From positions 149,542 through 213,541 of the forward strand of contig NZ_JAESWA010000022.1 of the NCBI RefSeq assembly GCF_016765615.1: a stretch of 64,000 bases of DNA, in the 5' to 3' direction. Position numbers and translations under genes: made by a program. This stretch comes from Clostridium paridis (GTDB taxonomy: Bacteria; Bacillota; Clostridia; Clostridiales; Clostridiaceae). The notes beneath the pieces are model-generated. The model was not told the DNA's origin, made no database searches, and was given only the letters and a program-made list of their open reading frames with translations. Positions 25,588-34,535 of this stretch are shown one piece after another. The first letter of the stretch is position 1; the number at the start of each line of letters is the position of its first letter.

Positions 25588-25640
25588 CTATATCGTACTT
25601 CTATATATCGCTTCTCTATATATCGTATGTCTATATATTA
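25588..25640. repeat. Four short direct repeats upstream of PadR-DUF2812
   Basis: CTATATCG (25588), CTATATATCG (25601), CTATATATCG (25616) and CTATATATTA (25631) are spaced 13, 15 and 15 bases apart, directly before the PadR gene. Confidence 0.65.
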
Positions 25641-25693
25641 CTCCATATATTTCCACGTGTAAATATATTCCACGTAAATTAATTAAAATTTAA

Positions 25694-25724
25694 TAAAAAA
25701 AGTAGCCTTACTCAGACTACTTTC
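25694..25724 (-). terminator. Terminator after methyltransferase gene
   Basis: AAAGTAG (25699-25705) and CTACTTT (25718-25724) form the stem, with TTTTTTT next on the minus strand. Confidence 0.8.
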
Positions 25725-25731
25725 ATTTATA

Positions 25732-26565
25732 CTACTTCGCTGCTATAACTGTAAGCCATTCACTATCTTCTTCAACCTCTTTGGAATATAAACCATTTAA
25801 AACATTAACTTTGCTAAATCCGTTCTCTAAAACTATTTCTTTAATAGTATTTAAAGTATACTCATGAAACCAATTCCTATAAACTTTTATCTCTTCATTA
25901 TCAATCACTATAAATTGATCTAGCCAAATATTATCGCTATATTCAAATCCTTCCTCAAAAACAATATGCGCTTCTCCCCTCCAGAAGCCGCAATCACTTA
26001 CATACCAATTTTTATTTAATCCATTTTTTCTTCTATGAACTGGCGTAGACACATCAAAGATAAATAATCCTCCTGGCTTTAAAGCATTTTTAACCTTATC
26101 AAATAATTTATTTCTATTTTCATCTGAAAAAGTATTTACTTCACCAAAAACTTGTATTACTGTATCATATTTTTCATTATAATTGATATTAAACATATCT
26201 TCACATCTATACTCTATATTAAGCCCTTGTTTATTTGCACTTTCTTTAGCATAATTAATTGAATTACTTGAAAAATCTATTCCAGTTACTTTATATCCGT
26301 TCCTACAGAATTCTTCAGCATATAAGCCTGGTCCACAACCTAAATCTAATATCCCCTCCCCCTTATTAGTAGTTTCTTTTAAGAAGGTCACAGTCTTTTT
26401 AACTTTTTCAATATTCCTTGATGCTCTATCAGATTTATAATCTAAATGGGCCTTAAGCATTTGCGTTGAAATATATGGTTCTGTCCAGATATTCCCTGTT
26501 CCTTTTTCAAATAATTTAGGTCTTTTACTTAATTTCTCAATTTCATTTATGATATTTCTATTCAT
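25732..26565 (-). CDS. Class I SAM-dependent methyltransferase
   Basis: This 277-residue protein has the motif I ILDLGCGPGLYAEEF (~97-111), motif II VTGIDFSSNSI and post-motif YDTVIQVFGEVNTF, of Methyltransf_25/11 type. An N-terminal ~50 residues (KGTGNIWTEPYISTQMLKAHLD) are shared with a group of clostridial methyltransferases of unknown substrate. The RBS (GGAG) is about 13 bases from the ATG, longer than usual. It appears to be a single-gene unit. Confidence 0.83.
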   Translation of the reverse strand: MNRNIINEIEKLSKRPKLFEKGTGNIWTEPYISTQMLKAHLDYKSDRASRNIEKVKKTVTFLKETTNKGEGILDLGCGPGLYAEEFCRNGYKVTGIDFSSNSINYAKESANKQGLNIEYRCEDMFNINYNEKYDTVIQVFGEVNTFSDENRNKLFDKVKNALKPGGLFIFDVSTPVHRRKNGLNKNWYVSDCGFWRGEAHIVFEEGFEYSDNIWLDQFIVIDNEEIKVYRNWFHEYTLNTIKEIVLENGFSKVNVLNGLYSKEVEEDSEWLTVIAAK

Positions 26566-26902
26566 AATATTTTCTAAACTCCTTTATTATATATTTCTTT
26601 GTAATAGTAGAATATTTTAAAATAAAAAAAGCTATAGATTTACTCTATAGCTTCATAAAATGATAAATTTATAGCTTAGAGAGTAAAGATAAAATCATAT
26701 AATAATAAATTGGCAACACAAAAAAACTATTATTTAAAACAGCTTCTACCAAAATATTTACTTATTGATTTTATTTTACTTCTCCGTGCCTACTTATGCT
26801 TTGTGATTACTTAACACTAAGTTAGCCGAATAAATTACCACCTTTCATATTCATACTATTACACTCATAATATATCAAATTTCCATTATATTGTAAATAT
26901 AC
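26566..26902. other. Intergenic region with one terminator, otherwise nothing recognised
   Basis: The stretch holds the hairpin at 26622-26652 and AT-rich DNA. A few short protein-like frames were seen but none is supported. Confidence 0.5.
26622..26652 (-). terminator. Terminator, minus strand
   Basis: AAGCTATAG (26629-26637) and CTATAGCTT (26644-26652), with TTTTTTATT next on the minus strand. It lies 250 bases after the DHFR-like gene. Confidence 0.8.
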
Positions 26903-27466
26903 TTAGATAAGAGAATGATAGCATAACTGCACTACACCAGAAGAAAATTTCTTAGTACTAATAAGCTTGAGACCTACTTTCTGCTTTATATCATTAAATA
27001 GAGGTTTACCCTCTCCTAAAATGACAGGATGGATAGATAGTCTAAATTCATCAACAAGTCCTAGATTTAAAAAAGTTGTTATAAGACTAGCTCCTCCATA
27101 AAGCCAAATATCTTTACCTGGCTGATTTTTTATTTCTTTTACTTTCTCCACTATGTTTGAACTTATTAGATCTGCCCCTGGATACTCTTTTACAGATGTT
27201 TTTGAAAACACATATTTCTTCTTCCTATGAACTAACTTCCATACTTCTTTTTCAGCATCTGATATTCCACCTTCAGGAACATACTGTCCCCATAATTCAT
27301 AGCTTTTACGTCCGTAAAAAATTGTATCTATATCATTTAGAAAGTCAGTGAAGCCCATATCATCGTCCATGATACACCAATCAACTTCACCACTTGGCCC
27401 CTCTATAAATCCATCTAATGTCACTGCTAAATCTAAAATTATTTTTCTACTATTTCCAGTACTCAT
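26903..27466 (-). CDS. Dihydrofolate reductase-family protein (RibD C-terminal type)
   Basis: This 187-residue protein resembles YyaP/YwjB-type members of the RibD C-terminal domain family: IILDLAVTLDGFIEGPSGEVDW at the N-terminus, IDTIFYGRKSYELWG, and DIWLYGGASLITTFLNLGLVDEFRLSIHPVILGEGKPLF. The family has the DHFR fold and binds NADPH, but does not include the true folate enzyme; the substrate is unknown. It starts after GGAGG and seems monocistronic. Confidence 0.87.
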   Translation of the reverse strand: MSTGNSRKIILDLAVTLDGFIEGPSGEVDWCIMDDDMGFTDFLNDIDTIFYGRKSYELWGQYVPEGGISDAEKEVWKLVHRKKKYVFSKTSVKEYPGADLISSNIVEKVKEIKNQPGKDIWLYGGASLITTFLNLGLVDEFRLSIHPVILGEGKPLFNDIKQKVGLKLISTKKFSSGVVQLCYHSLI

Positions 27467-27649
27467 TATTATATTACGCCTCCTCTTTAAAATAATTCAT
27501 TATGAATCATATCTATATATACTAAATTATTATCTCTATCTAATTTTTTGTTAATCTATTATACCATAAGTTAATATTACTAATAGCTATTTTAAATCTA
27601 TGAATATAAATAGCTCTCCCCTCGGATTATTTCGAGGTTCGTATTGTTT

Positions 27650-27687
27650 TAAAAAAGAGACCATTGCATTTGCAACAGCCTCTTTTA
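27650..27687 (-). terminator. Terminator after LytTR-LiaF operon
   Basis: AAAAGAG (27653-27659) and CTCTTTT (27680-27686) flank an inner TTGC/GCAA stem; the minus strand then has a T-run. Confidence 0.8.
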
Positions 27688-27706
27688 GCATAATATTTAT
27701 ACATTT

Positions 27707-28405
27707 TTAGATATAAATTATTTCTACTCCTGAAAACTTGATATCGCCAACTACGGTTAAAGTACTTGTAGTTATTTTATCATTTTTATTCTTTTCACTA
27801 AGTGAGCCTAGGAAACCACTAGTTTTATCCTCTACGTTCCAAGTTTTTGGTACATATAATTCAACTCCTGAAAAAGAAGCATCAATTCTAACTACTGCAT
27901 TACCGTTACGTATAGTTGCGTTATCAAAATACACCTTCAAAGATCCAAAAGAACAATTAAAATCAGCTTGTTCGAAATTATCTGAGTTTATATATTTTAT
28001 AGTAGAATTAAATGAACTTCCATATTTAACATGGCTTTCATCTTCTACTTCAATTTTTTCAAACTTATAATCATCCCAATGATGCTTATCGTGAATCCAT
28101 CCAGCACGTTTATGAAAAATCATAGAAAGACCAACACTTCCTAGTAATGCTGCAAAAAGTACAGTCCATGGAGTAATGCTTGTAATTCCCAATTGGTCAT
28201 CATATATTATGCTGATAAACGCTAATGGAAATAAAATACCTGGAAAATTCATGCGAGTTAAGCTTTTAATAATAATTACTACTAAAAATACTGTTAATAA
28301 TAAACTAAATACATTTATATCAGGAAAGTATCCTAGCTTACTTACAATTAAAAAAACTCCGCATAGTATAAATACTAATCCCCAAAAAATTCTTTCTCTT
28401 TTCAT
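27707..28405 (-). CDS. LiaF-like membrane protein
   Basis: This 232-residue protein has an N-terminal group of membrane segments (~8-105; DUF5668-type) and a C-terminal cytosolic or surface domain (~115-232) with the LiaF/YvqF pattern (ADFNCSFGSLKVYFDNATIRNGNAVVRIDASFSGVELYVPKTWNV...). In Bacillus LiaF inhibits the LiaRS cell-envelope stress system; in clostridia LiaF-like proteins are often encoded after a LytTR regulator, as here. The gene starts one base after the LytTR stop, so it is translationally coupled to it. Confidence 0.85.
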   Translation of the reverse strand: MKRERIFWGLVFILCGVFLIVSKLGYFPDINVFSLLLTVFLVVIIIKSLTRMNFPGILFPLAFISIIYDDQLGITSITPWTVLFAALLGSVGLSMIFHKRAGWIHDKHHWDDYKFEKIEVEDESHVKYGSSFNSTIKYINSDNFEQADFNCSFGSLKVYFDNATIRNGNAVVRIDASFSGVELYVPKTWNVEDKTSGFLGSLSEKNKNDKITTSTLTVVGDIKFSGVEIIYI

Positions 28406-28406
28406 A

Positions 28407-28862
28407 TCATTTCCTCTTTTCTAATAATTTAATTTTTAATGGTTTGTAGTAATATCGTGAAACATATACCTGCTTATGCGTATTTTGAAATTCAACCTTA
28501 CTTGATGATGATATACTGCGTGTTATGGAGTAAATATGATTTGTATTCAGAATTGTGGATTTTGAAACTCTCATAAAATATCCTGGTAAGAATTCTTCAA
28601 GTTCATAAAGTTTATATTTCACATTGTATATATTGTCAACTGTATGTGCACAAATCCAGTTTTCTTCAGTTTCAAAGAATAAAATTTCATCCAAAGAAAG
28701 ATAGTATTCTGTATCTCCTTTATAGAAAGTTATATTCTTATTTTGTGATAATATATCGTTAAGCGAAACTTGAATATTCTTAACTTCATCATTTAATTCA
28801 CTACATCTAATGATAACTTCATTTTCTTCAATTTTATTATCTACTTCGATTCGTATCTTCAT
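28407..28862 (-). CDS. LytTR-family DNA-binding regulator
   Basis: This 151-residue protein ends in a LytTR domain (~50-148: FYKGDTEYYLSLDEILFFETEENWICAHTVDNIYNVKYKL...FMRVSKSTILNTNHIYSI) without a receiver domain. The ATG at 28862 follows GGGGAG; a GTG five codons upstream overlaps that site. LytTR proteins bind two spaced direct repeats and control envelope, competence or bacteriocin genes. It forms a two-gene operon with the LiaF-like gene and may respond to the membrane protein. Confidence 0.87.
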   Translation of the reverse strand: MKIRIEVDNKIEENEVIIRCSELNDEVKNIQVSLNDILSQNKNITFYKGDTEYYLSLDEILFFETEENWICAHTVDNIYNVKYKLYELEEFLPGYFMRVSKSTILNTNHIYSITRSISSSSKVEFQNTHKQVYVSRYYYKPLKIKLLEKRK

Positions 28863-28992
28863 ATTTTCACTCCCCACATTTTTTATTATATGGACTGTTT
28901 TCCCCCTTGTAAATATAACTTAAGCAAGTGGTTAGTTATTGCTTGTAAGTGGTATGATTTTTATACAGATATTGCACAAATAGTTCTTTTAC

Positions 28993-29023
28993 TTGACTAT
29001 GACGTAAAGTTATAGTGTATTCT
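28993..29023 (+). promoter_or_regulatory. MerR-type promoter with 19-bp spacer
   Basis: TTGACT (28993-28998) and TATTCT (29018-29023) are 19 bases apart. The spacer region carries the dyad ACTATGAC/GTTATAGT, centred at about 29006. A lengthened spacer with a dyad is the hallmark of promoters activated by MerR proteins, so the following gene is probably autoactivated. Confidence 0.75.
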
Positions 29024-29058
29024 ATATATAACTATAAATAAGTAAAGGGCATTTTAAA

Positions 29059-29817
29059 ATGAAAAAACAATTTTTTATAATTAAAGATATAGTACAAATA
29101 ACAGGAGTCACTGCTAGAACATTACATTACTATGATGAGATAGATTTATTGAAACCAACTCGCATACTCGACAATGGTTATAGGGCTTATAGCAGAGAAG
29201 ATTTAGAAAAGCTTCAAACCATTTTATTTTTCAGAGAAATGGATCTACCTTTAAAAGAAATAGCTGATATTATGAAACTATCAAAACTAGAACAACAAGA
29301 AATGTTAAAAGTACATTATCAAACGTTACTATCTAAACAGAAACGATTAGGTAAAATAATTTCTGCCTTAGAGGATTATGTATCAGGAAAAGATGTATTT
29401 AGCTTGAATGTATTTAATAATTCACCTGTTTTGCCACTAGAGGAGCAATATACCCGTGAAGCTAAAATAGTATATGGTGAAACTGAAAAGTATAAGGAAT
29501 TTGAGGGTAACCTAGAAAAACTATCTGATGATGAAAGAATAAAAGTATCTAATGATTTCGCTGATAATATAGAAAAGGTGTTTAAAAAAATATCAAAATT
29601 AATTCATAAATCTCCTTCTTCTGATGATGTTCAAAATTTAATTTTAGAATGGAAAGGTTACTTGGAGAAGTTTATGACTTGCGATACTGAAATTTTAAAA
29701 TGTATTGCTCATAACTATAAATACGATAATAGATTTAAAAGCTACATAAATCAATTTAGTGATGAAGATTTGAGTGATTTCATTTATAGGGCAATTATAT
29801 ATTACTGTGTAAAATAA
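29059..29817 (+). CDS. MerR-family transcriptional regulator
   Basis: This 252-residue regulator has the N-terminal MerR winged helix (IKDIVQITGVTARTLHYYDEIDLLKPTRILDNGYRAYSREDLEKLQTILFFREMDLPLKEIADIM), a coiled-coil dimer helix (~85-115) and a C-terminal TipAS-like helical domain (~130-250). TipA-type proteins bind drugs or hydrophobic ligands. The gene is alone, so its own promoter may be its main known target. A weak RBS (AAAGGG) precedes the ATG. Confidence 0.88.
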   Translation: MKKQFFIIKDIVQITGVTARTLHYYDEIDLLKPTRILDNGYRAYSREDLEKLQTILFFREMDLPLKEIADIMKLSKLEQQEMLKVHYQTLLSKQKRLGKIISALEDYVSGKDVFSLNVFNNSPVLPLEEQYTREAKIVYGETEKYKEFEGNLEKLSDDERIKVSNDFADNIEKVFKKISKLIHKSPSSDDVQNLILEWKGYLEKFMTCDTEILKCIAHNYKYDNRFKSYINQFSDEDLSDFIYRAIIYYCVK

Positions 29818-29849
29818 AGAACTTACTATTTAAAGTAAGTTCTTTATTC
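29816..29849 (+). terminator. Terminator after MerR gene
   Basis: AAAGAACTTAC and GTAAGTTCTTT form an 11-base stem that overlaps the stop codon. Confidence 0.8.
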
Positions 29850-29850
29850 T

Positions 29851-30714
29851 TTAAGCTTCAAAATAGCCTGATGACTTCATAATTTCATTTCCATCTATTA
29901 TTGTAGCCTTTTCTATTGAAACTTCAGTTTTTCTTAAATATGCTTGTACTGCGTGATATCCCACAGCATAACCTCCACAAAATGGCATGTCAAATCCCTT
30001 AGTTTCAGGCATCATTGGATGCTTTCCAAATATATATTTACGCACTTCCATAAATCCTTTAACATCAAGAGCTTTTGAAGTTATTCTTCTTGCTTTCTCT
30101 AAATCAGCACCTTGTAGACCAGTTACCCAAGGGCCAATAAACTCTTCACCATATAAACTAGCTGCAAAGCTTTCAGCCAATCCTTCAACTGCAAGGTACC
30201 TTCCAACTGTTACATCAGTCATAAAGTTCCATTTTGCATTATAGAAAAGCACGTTATGATGAAATTCATGAGCTATGCATGCATTTAGCTTTGGTAGATT
30301 CTTTTCATTAGGATCAATTATTATTTGTATATAACCAGGTATAGACCCCATACCTGTATATCCTTCCACCATAGCTAAAAATTCTGGATTTCCTAAAAAG
30401 ATTCCTACTATAACTTTCTCAGGTAATGGTATAGATGCTTTTTCAAAGCGATCTACTGCTGTCCCCATGGCTTTTCTTGCATTATTCCATGCATCTGCTT
30501 TTTCAAGCCTTTCTAACATTTCTATCATCTTTGAGTCACGGCCAGATATCTCTATACATCCCATTGCCTCAGGTGTCTTTGGCATATGCATTATTTCAAA
30601 CATAGGATTAAAAGGTTCTACCAATTCTCTACTAAAGAACTCCCTTCTCTCTTCTTCTGGCAAACTAAGCATTTCTTTATATAAACTTAAAGTATCCTGT
30701 ATAATTATTTCCAT
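29851..30714 (-). CDS. DUF2268-type putative zinc protease
   Basis: The start is the ATG at 30714 after AAGGAG; 14 upstream codons are open but lie before that site. The 287-residue protein carries HEFHHN (about residue 150), a HEXXH zinc-protease motif, followed by an acidic region with possible third ligand in GLAESFAASL. It matches the DUF2268 family (predicted Zn-dependent proteases). Some members are linked to antibiotic-induced responses; no substrate is known. No signal peptide, so it is cytosolic. Confidence 0.83.
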   Translation of the reverse strand: MEIIIQDTLSLYKEMLSLPEEERREFFSRELVEPFNPMFEIMHMPKTPEAMGCIEISGRDSKMIEMLERLEKADAWNNARKAMGTAVDRFEKASIPLPEKVIVGIFLGNPEFLAMVEGYTGMGSIPGYIQIIIDPNEKNLPKLNACIAHEFHHNVLFYNAKWNFMTDVTVGRYLAVEGLAESFAASLYGEEFIGPWVTGLQGADLEKARRITSKALDVKGFMEVRKYIFGKHPMMPETKGFDMPFCGGYAVGYHAVQAYLRKTEVSIEKATIIDGNEIMKSSGYFEA

Positions 30715-30814
30715 TAAAATCATCTCCTTATAATTCATTTGAAACTGTGATATCACTTATTACAATTTCGATTATAAAGTATGACGCCACGTGAAGGTCA
30801 ATAAGGAAATTAAC

Positions 30815-31038
30815 TTATTTTATTCCTTGAGGATAATCAAATAAGTTATATGGGTCATATTTTTCTTTTACCCTTCTTAATCCTAGTCCATATAAAATAA
30901 TCTTATCTCAATAAATAGAATTTTTAATCGTATATTTATTATCTAAATTTTCTCCAACCTTTTGAAATTCCTGTTAAATCTCCGATCATATTGATTTCCT
31001 CCAAATTGCATCACATGTAACGCTATAATATATGGATA
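30815..31038 (-). pseudogene. Decayed 3' end of a BBE-type FAD oxidoreductase gene
   Basis: On the minus strand two frames give parts of a flavoenzyme end: YIIALHVMQFGGNQYD followed by LEKI and a stop, then, after a frameshift and an internal TGA, GLGLRRVKEKYDPYNLFDYPQ and the final stop at 30815. The last part fits the C-terminal KxKYDPxNxF signature of berberine-bridge (BBE) enzymes, as in the intact gene at 39161 (VKAKYDPGNIFHFVQS). No start region or FAD domain remains. The fragment fills much of the 450-base gap before the glucanase gene. Confidence 0.75.
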
Positions 31039-31171
31039 TTTCTAAAATTACATTGATATTTTTTTAATATCAGGAATATATTTGAATTAGATTTAACGTT
31101 CAACCAAATTTATAGCTATACTTCCCATTGAAATTTAAAGGAGGCGATAATAATTATAAAAATTTAAATTT

Positions 31172-31210
31172 ATGAAAAAGTTTTATTATGTAATGGAGGT
31201 AAATTTATGA
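31172..31210 (+). CDS. Possible 12-residue upstream peptide overlapping the glucanase start
   Basis: ATG at 31172 encodes MKKFYYVMEVNL and ends in TGA that overlaps the next ATG as ATGA. The nearest AGGAGG (31138-31144) is 27 bases before it, too far for efficient translation, so this may be chance. Confidence 0.2.
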   Translation: MKKFYYVMEVNL

Positions 31211-34200
31211 AAAAAAGTTATAAAAAATATACAACTTTTATTCTTGTGTTAGCATTTATGCTGACTCAAGTTATTGCTTTTGCTCCCATTGTACATGCAG
31301 CAGATACTGCTAACTTAGCTCTTAACAAAGCTATTACTACAAGCAGTGTACAGCAGAGCTATGTTGCCACAAACGCCAATGATGGTAACGTTAACACTTA
31401 CTGGGAAGGTGCTCCTGGTACGTATCCCAATACCCTTACAGTTGATCTAGGAAGCGCACAATCGATTAATAAAGTGGTATTGAAACTTAACCCAACATGG
31501 GGTGTTAGGACACAAACCTTCTCATTACTTTCAAGTACAAATAATTCTTCCTACTCAACTCTTGTAGCCTCAAACACCTATACCTTCAATCCTTCAAGTA
31601 GTAACACTGTAATAATCACCTTCACTGAAACAAGTGCAAGGTATGTACGCTTGAACTTCACTGCAAACAGTGGTGCTACAGGTGGACAGATTGCGGAATT
31701 TGAAGCATATGGCAGTTCTACTTCTGTAGGAACTCCTGATCTTGTGGTTACTGATATTTCCTGGAACCCTGAAAGTCTATTAACAGGAAATTCAGTTACA
31801 TTTAGTGCAACTATAAAAAATCAAGGCACAGGTGCTACCCCTGCTGGCGTAATAAATGGAGTAAGTTTCTTTGTTGACGACACACAAGTATCATGGTCTG
31901 ATAATAATTCAAGTTCAATAGCCCCTGGTGCATCTATAACTGTAACTGCAAATGGGGGACCATCAGGTTCTTCAACATGGGCAGCTACAGCCGGAAACCA
32001 TAATATAACCGCATGGGTAGATGATGTAAATAGAATGTCTGAATTAAATGAAAATAACAACAAATATTCAGAAAGTCTTGAAGTAACTAATTCCCCAATG
32101 GCTGATCTGGTAGTAACAAATTTAACATGTACACCAAACTCTCCAGTAATTGGGGACACTGTAAACTTTACAGCTACTATTAAAAATCAAGGCAACGCTG
32201 CAGGCGCACCTGGAATTGTTTCCTTCAAGGTTGACGGAACACAAATATCTGCAAGTGCAAATGATACAACTTCTTTAGCAGTTGGTGCTACTAAAACTGT
32301 CACAGGAACTTGGAGTGCCTCTGGCGTTGGAAGTCATTCTGTAACCGCAACTGTTGATAATTCAAATATAACTACAGAGGGAAATGAAGCTAATAATACC
32401 TATAACTTGAACTTATCTGTAAACCCAAAATCCGGTATTGATCTAGTTGTAACTGACATTACCTGGTCCCCTTCCTATGTTACAGCTGGAAGCCCAGTAA
32501 CCTTCAGTGCAACAGTTAAGAATCAAGGTACAATCGCAGGAGCTGCTGGGGTTGTTTCTTTTAAAGTTGATGGTACTCAAGTTGTTGCCTCCTCAAACAG
32601 CACTGCTTCACTAACTGCAGGCTCTACTCTTACCTTAACTGCAACTGGTACATGGGCTACAACAAGTGGAGCACATTCAATAAGTGCAACTGTTGATAAC
32701 AATAATACAACCACAGAGACAGATGAAACAAATAACACTTATAATGTAAACATGTCCGTAGGAAATGGTGATCGTGGAGCTACAGTACCTTATACAAGAT
32801 ATGAATCTGAAGATGCTACAATCGGCGGTGGTGCTCAATTAAAATCTGCACCAACCTTTGATTATTCTCTTACAGCTTCTGAAGCTTCTAATCAAAAATA
32901 TGTAGAACTTCCTTCAAACGGCTCTTATGTTCAATGGACAGTTAGTAAAAGTGGCGCAGGCGTGAATATAAGGTTTACTATGCCTGATTCATCTGACGGT
33001 ATGGGACTTAAGGGTTCTCTTGACTGCTATGTAAATGGTGCTAAGGTTCAAACAATAGACCTTACCTCTTACTACAGTTATCAATACTTCCAAGGGGATC
33101 AACCTGGCGATGCTCCAAATGGGGGCCAAGTTGCTTTCCGATTTGACGAAAAACACTTCCTACTATCAACACCACTTAAGGCTGGTGATATACTCAAAAT
33201 TCAAAAATCAGGAGATGGCTTGGTATACGGTGTTGACTTTGTAGAAGTTGAATCAGTTCCATCAGCTATTTCTCAACCTGCTAACTCATTGTCTGTAACC
33301 TCCTATGGAGCAACTGCTAATGACGGCACAGATGATCTTGCAGCTTTCAATGCTTGCGTAAGTGCAGCCGCTTCCCAAGGAAAAACTGTATATATTCCTG
33401 CAGGTACCTTTAACTTAAATAATATGTGGGTAATTGGATCAGTATCTAGTCCTCTTTCAAGTATGACAATTACTGGAGCTGGTATGTGGTATACAAATAT
33501 ACAGTTCACTAATTCAAATTCAGCTAGCGGTGGTATATCTCTAAGAATGGCTGCTACTGGTAATTTAGATTTTAGCAATGTATATATAAATTCAAATCTT
33601 AGATCACGTTATGGACAAAATGCTATATACAAATGCTTCATGGATAACTTCGGTACAAACTCTAGGATTCACGACTTCTGGGAAGAGCACTTTGAGTGTG
33701 GTTTCTGGGTAGGAGATTATGCTCATACACCAGCTATTCCTGCAGATGGACTTGTTATTGAGAATGGTCGTATAAGAAATAACTTAGCTGACGGTGTAAA
33801 CTTCTGTCAAGGAACTAAGAATTCCACAGTCAGAAACTGTAGCGTAAGAAATAATGGGGACGACGGACTTGCTATGTGGCCTGATTCTACTATGGGTGCA
33901 CCTATGGAAGTAAACAACTCCTTCCTATATAACACAATAGAAAACAATTGGCGTGCTGCAGCTATAGCTATCTTCGGCGGTTCTGGACATCAAGCAAGAT
34001 ATAACTATATTAAAGACAGCTTTATGGGTTCAGGTATTAGATTAAATACTGTATTCCCAGGATATCATTTTGAGAACAACACAGGAATCACCTTCTCAGA
34101 CACCGCCATAATAAATTGTGGTACAAGTAAAGATTGCTACAATGGTGAGCGTGGTGCAATTGATTTAGAAGCTTCAAATACTGGTATAAAAAATATCACC

Positions 34201-34473
34201 TTTGAGAATATCGACATCATTAACACCCAAAGAGATGCAATACAATTTGGATATCCCGGAGGTTTTAGTGGTATCGTATTTAAAAATATAACCATTGATG
34301 GTACAGGTAAAGATGGAATAACAACTTCAAGATTTTCTTCACCACATTTAGGTACAGCTATATATACCTATACGAGCAATGGGTCTGCTACTTTCAATAA
34401 TCTTGTTACAAGAAATATTACAGCAAATCCCCCTTATTTAATTATGAACGGTTTCGTAACTACATTTAACTAA
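31207..34473 (+). CDS. Secreted multidomain GH87-like alpha-1,3-glucanase
   Basis: This 1088-residue exported protein has a signal peptide with likely cleavage after Ala31 (VHA-AD). Domains in order: F5/8 type C (discoidin) carbohydrate-binding module (~35-172), three CARDB Ig-like domains (~176-295, 298-405, 410-520, each beginning with DLVVT), a CBM6/CBM35-type module (~525-690, beginning RYESEDA), and a right-handed beta-helix catalytic domain (~695-1088). The domain has ADGVN and GDDGL motifs; Asp862, Asp885 and Asp886 fit the acid triad of GH87 mycodextranase/alpha-1,3-glucanases. Expected substrate is fungal or streptococcal alpha-1,3-glucan. RBS GGAGG. It appears monocistronic. Confidence 0.85.
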   Translation: MKKSYKKYTTFILVLAFMLTQVIAFAPIVHAADTANLALNKAITTSSVQQSYVATNANDGNVNTYWEGAPGTYPNTLTVDLGSAQSINKVVLKLNPTWGVRTQTFSLLSSTNNSSYSTLVASNTYTFNPSSSNTVIITFTETSARYVRLNFTANSGATGGQIAEFEAYGSSTSVGTPDLVVTDISWNPESLLTGNSVTFSATIKNQGTGATPAGVINGVSFFVDDTQVSWSDNNSSSIAPGASITVTANGGPSGSSTWAATAGNHNITAWVDDVNRMSELNENNNKYSESLEVTNSPMADLVVTNLTCTPNSPVIGDTVNFTATIKNQGNAAGAPGIVSFKVDGTQISASANDTTSLAVGATKTVTGTWSASGVGSHSVTATVDNSNITTEGNEANNTYNLNLSVNPKSGIDLVVTDITWSPSYVTAGSPVTFSATVKNQGTIAGAAGVVSFKVDGTQVVASSNSTASLTAGSTLTLTATGTWATTSGAHSISATVDNNNTTTETDETNNTYNVNMSVGNGDRGATVPYTRYESEDATIGGGAQLKSAPTFDYSLTASEASNQKYVELPSNGSYVQWTVSKSGAGVNIRFTMPDSSDGMGLKGSLDCYVNGAKVQTIDLTSYYSYQYFQGDQPGDAPNGGQVAFRFDEKHFLLSTPLKAGDILKIQKSGDGLVYGVDFVEVESVPSAISQPANSLSVTSYGATANDGTDDLAAFNACVSAAASQGKTVYIPAGTFNLNNMWVIGSVSSPLSSMTITGAGMWYTNIQFTNSNSASGGISLRMAATGNLDFSNVYINSNLRSRYGQNAIYKCFMDNFGTNSRIHDFWEEHFECGFWVGDYAHTPAIPADGLVIENGRIRNNLADGVNFCQGTKNSTVRNCSVRNNGDDGLAMWPDSTMGAPMEVNNSFLYNTIENNWRAAAIAIFGGSGHQARYNYIKDSFMGSGIRLNTVFPGYHFENNTGITFSDTAIINCGTSKDCYNGERGAIDLEASNTGIKNITFENIDIINTQRDAIQFGYPGGFSGIVFKNITIDGTGKDGITTSRFSSPHLGTAIYTYTSNGSATFNNLVTRNITANPPYLIMNGFVTTFN

Positions 34474-34496
34474 TTATTAGTATAAAAACAAAAAAC

Positions 34497-34523
34497 TAAG
34501 CCTGCCATCTTGGCAGGCTTATG
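34497..34523. terminator. Bidirectional terminator between glucanase and GMC oxidoreductase
   Basis: TAAGCCTGCC and GGCAGGCTTA flank the loop ATCTT, a strong stem between convergent genes. Confidence 0.85.
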
Positions 34524-34535
34524 TACTTAAATTCT

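Noticed and set aside
26740-26860. Short protein-like words (VLSNHKA, SRHGEVK) on the minus strand
   Set aside because: Interrupted by stops and too short to assign; not reported as a pseudogene.
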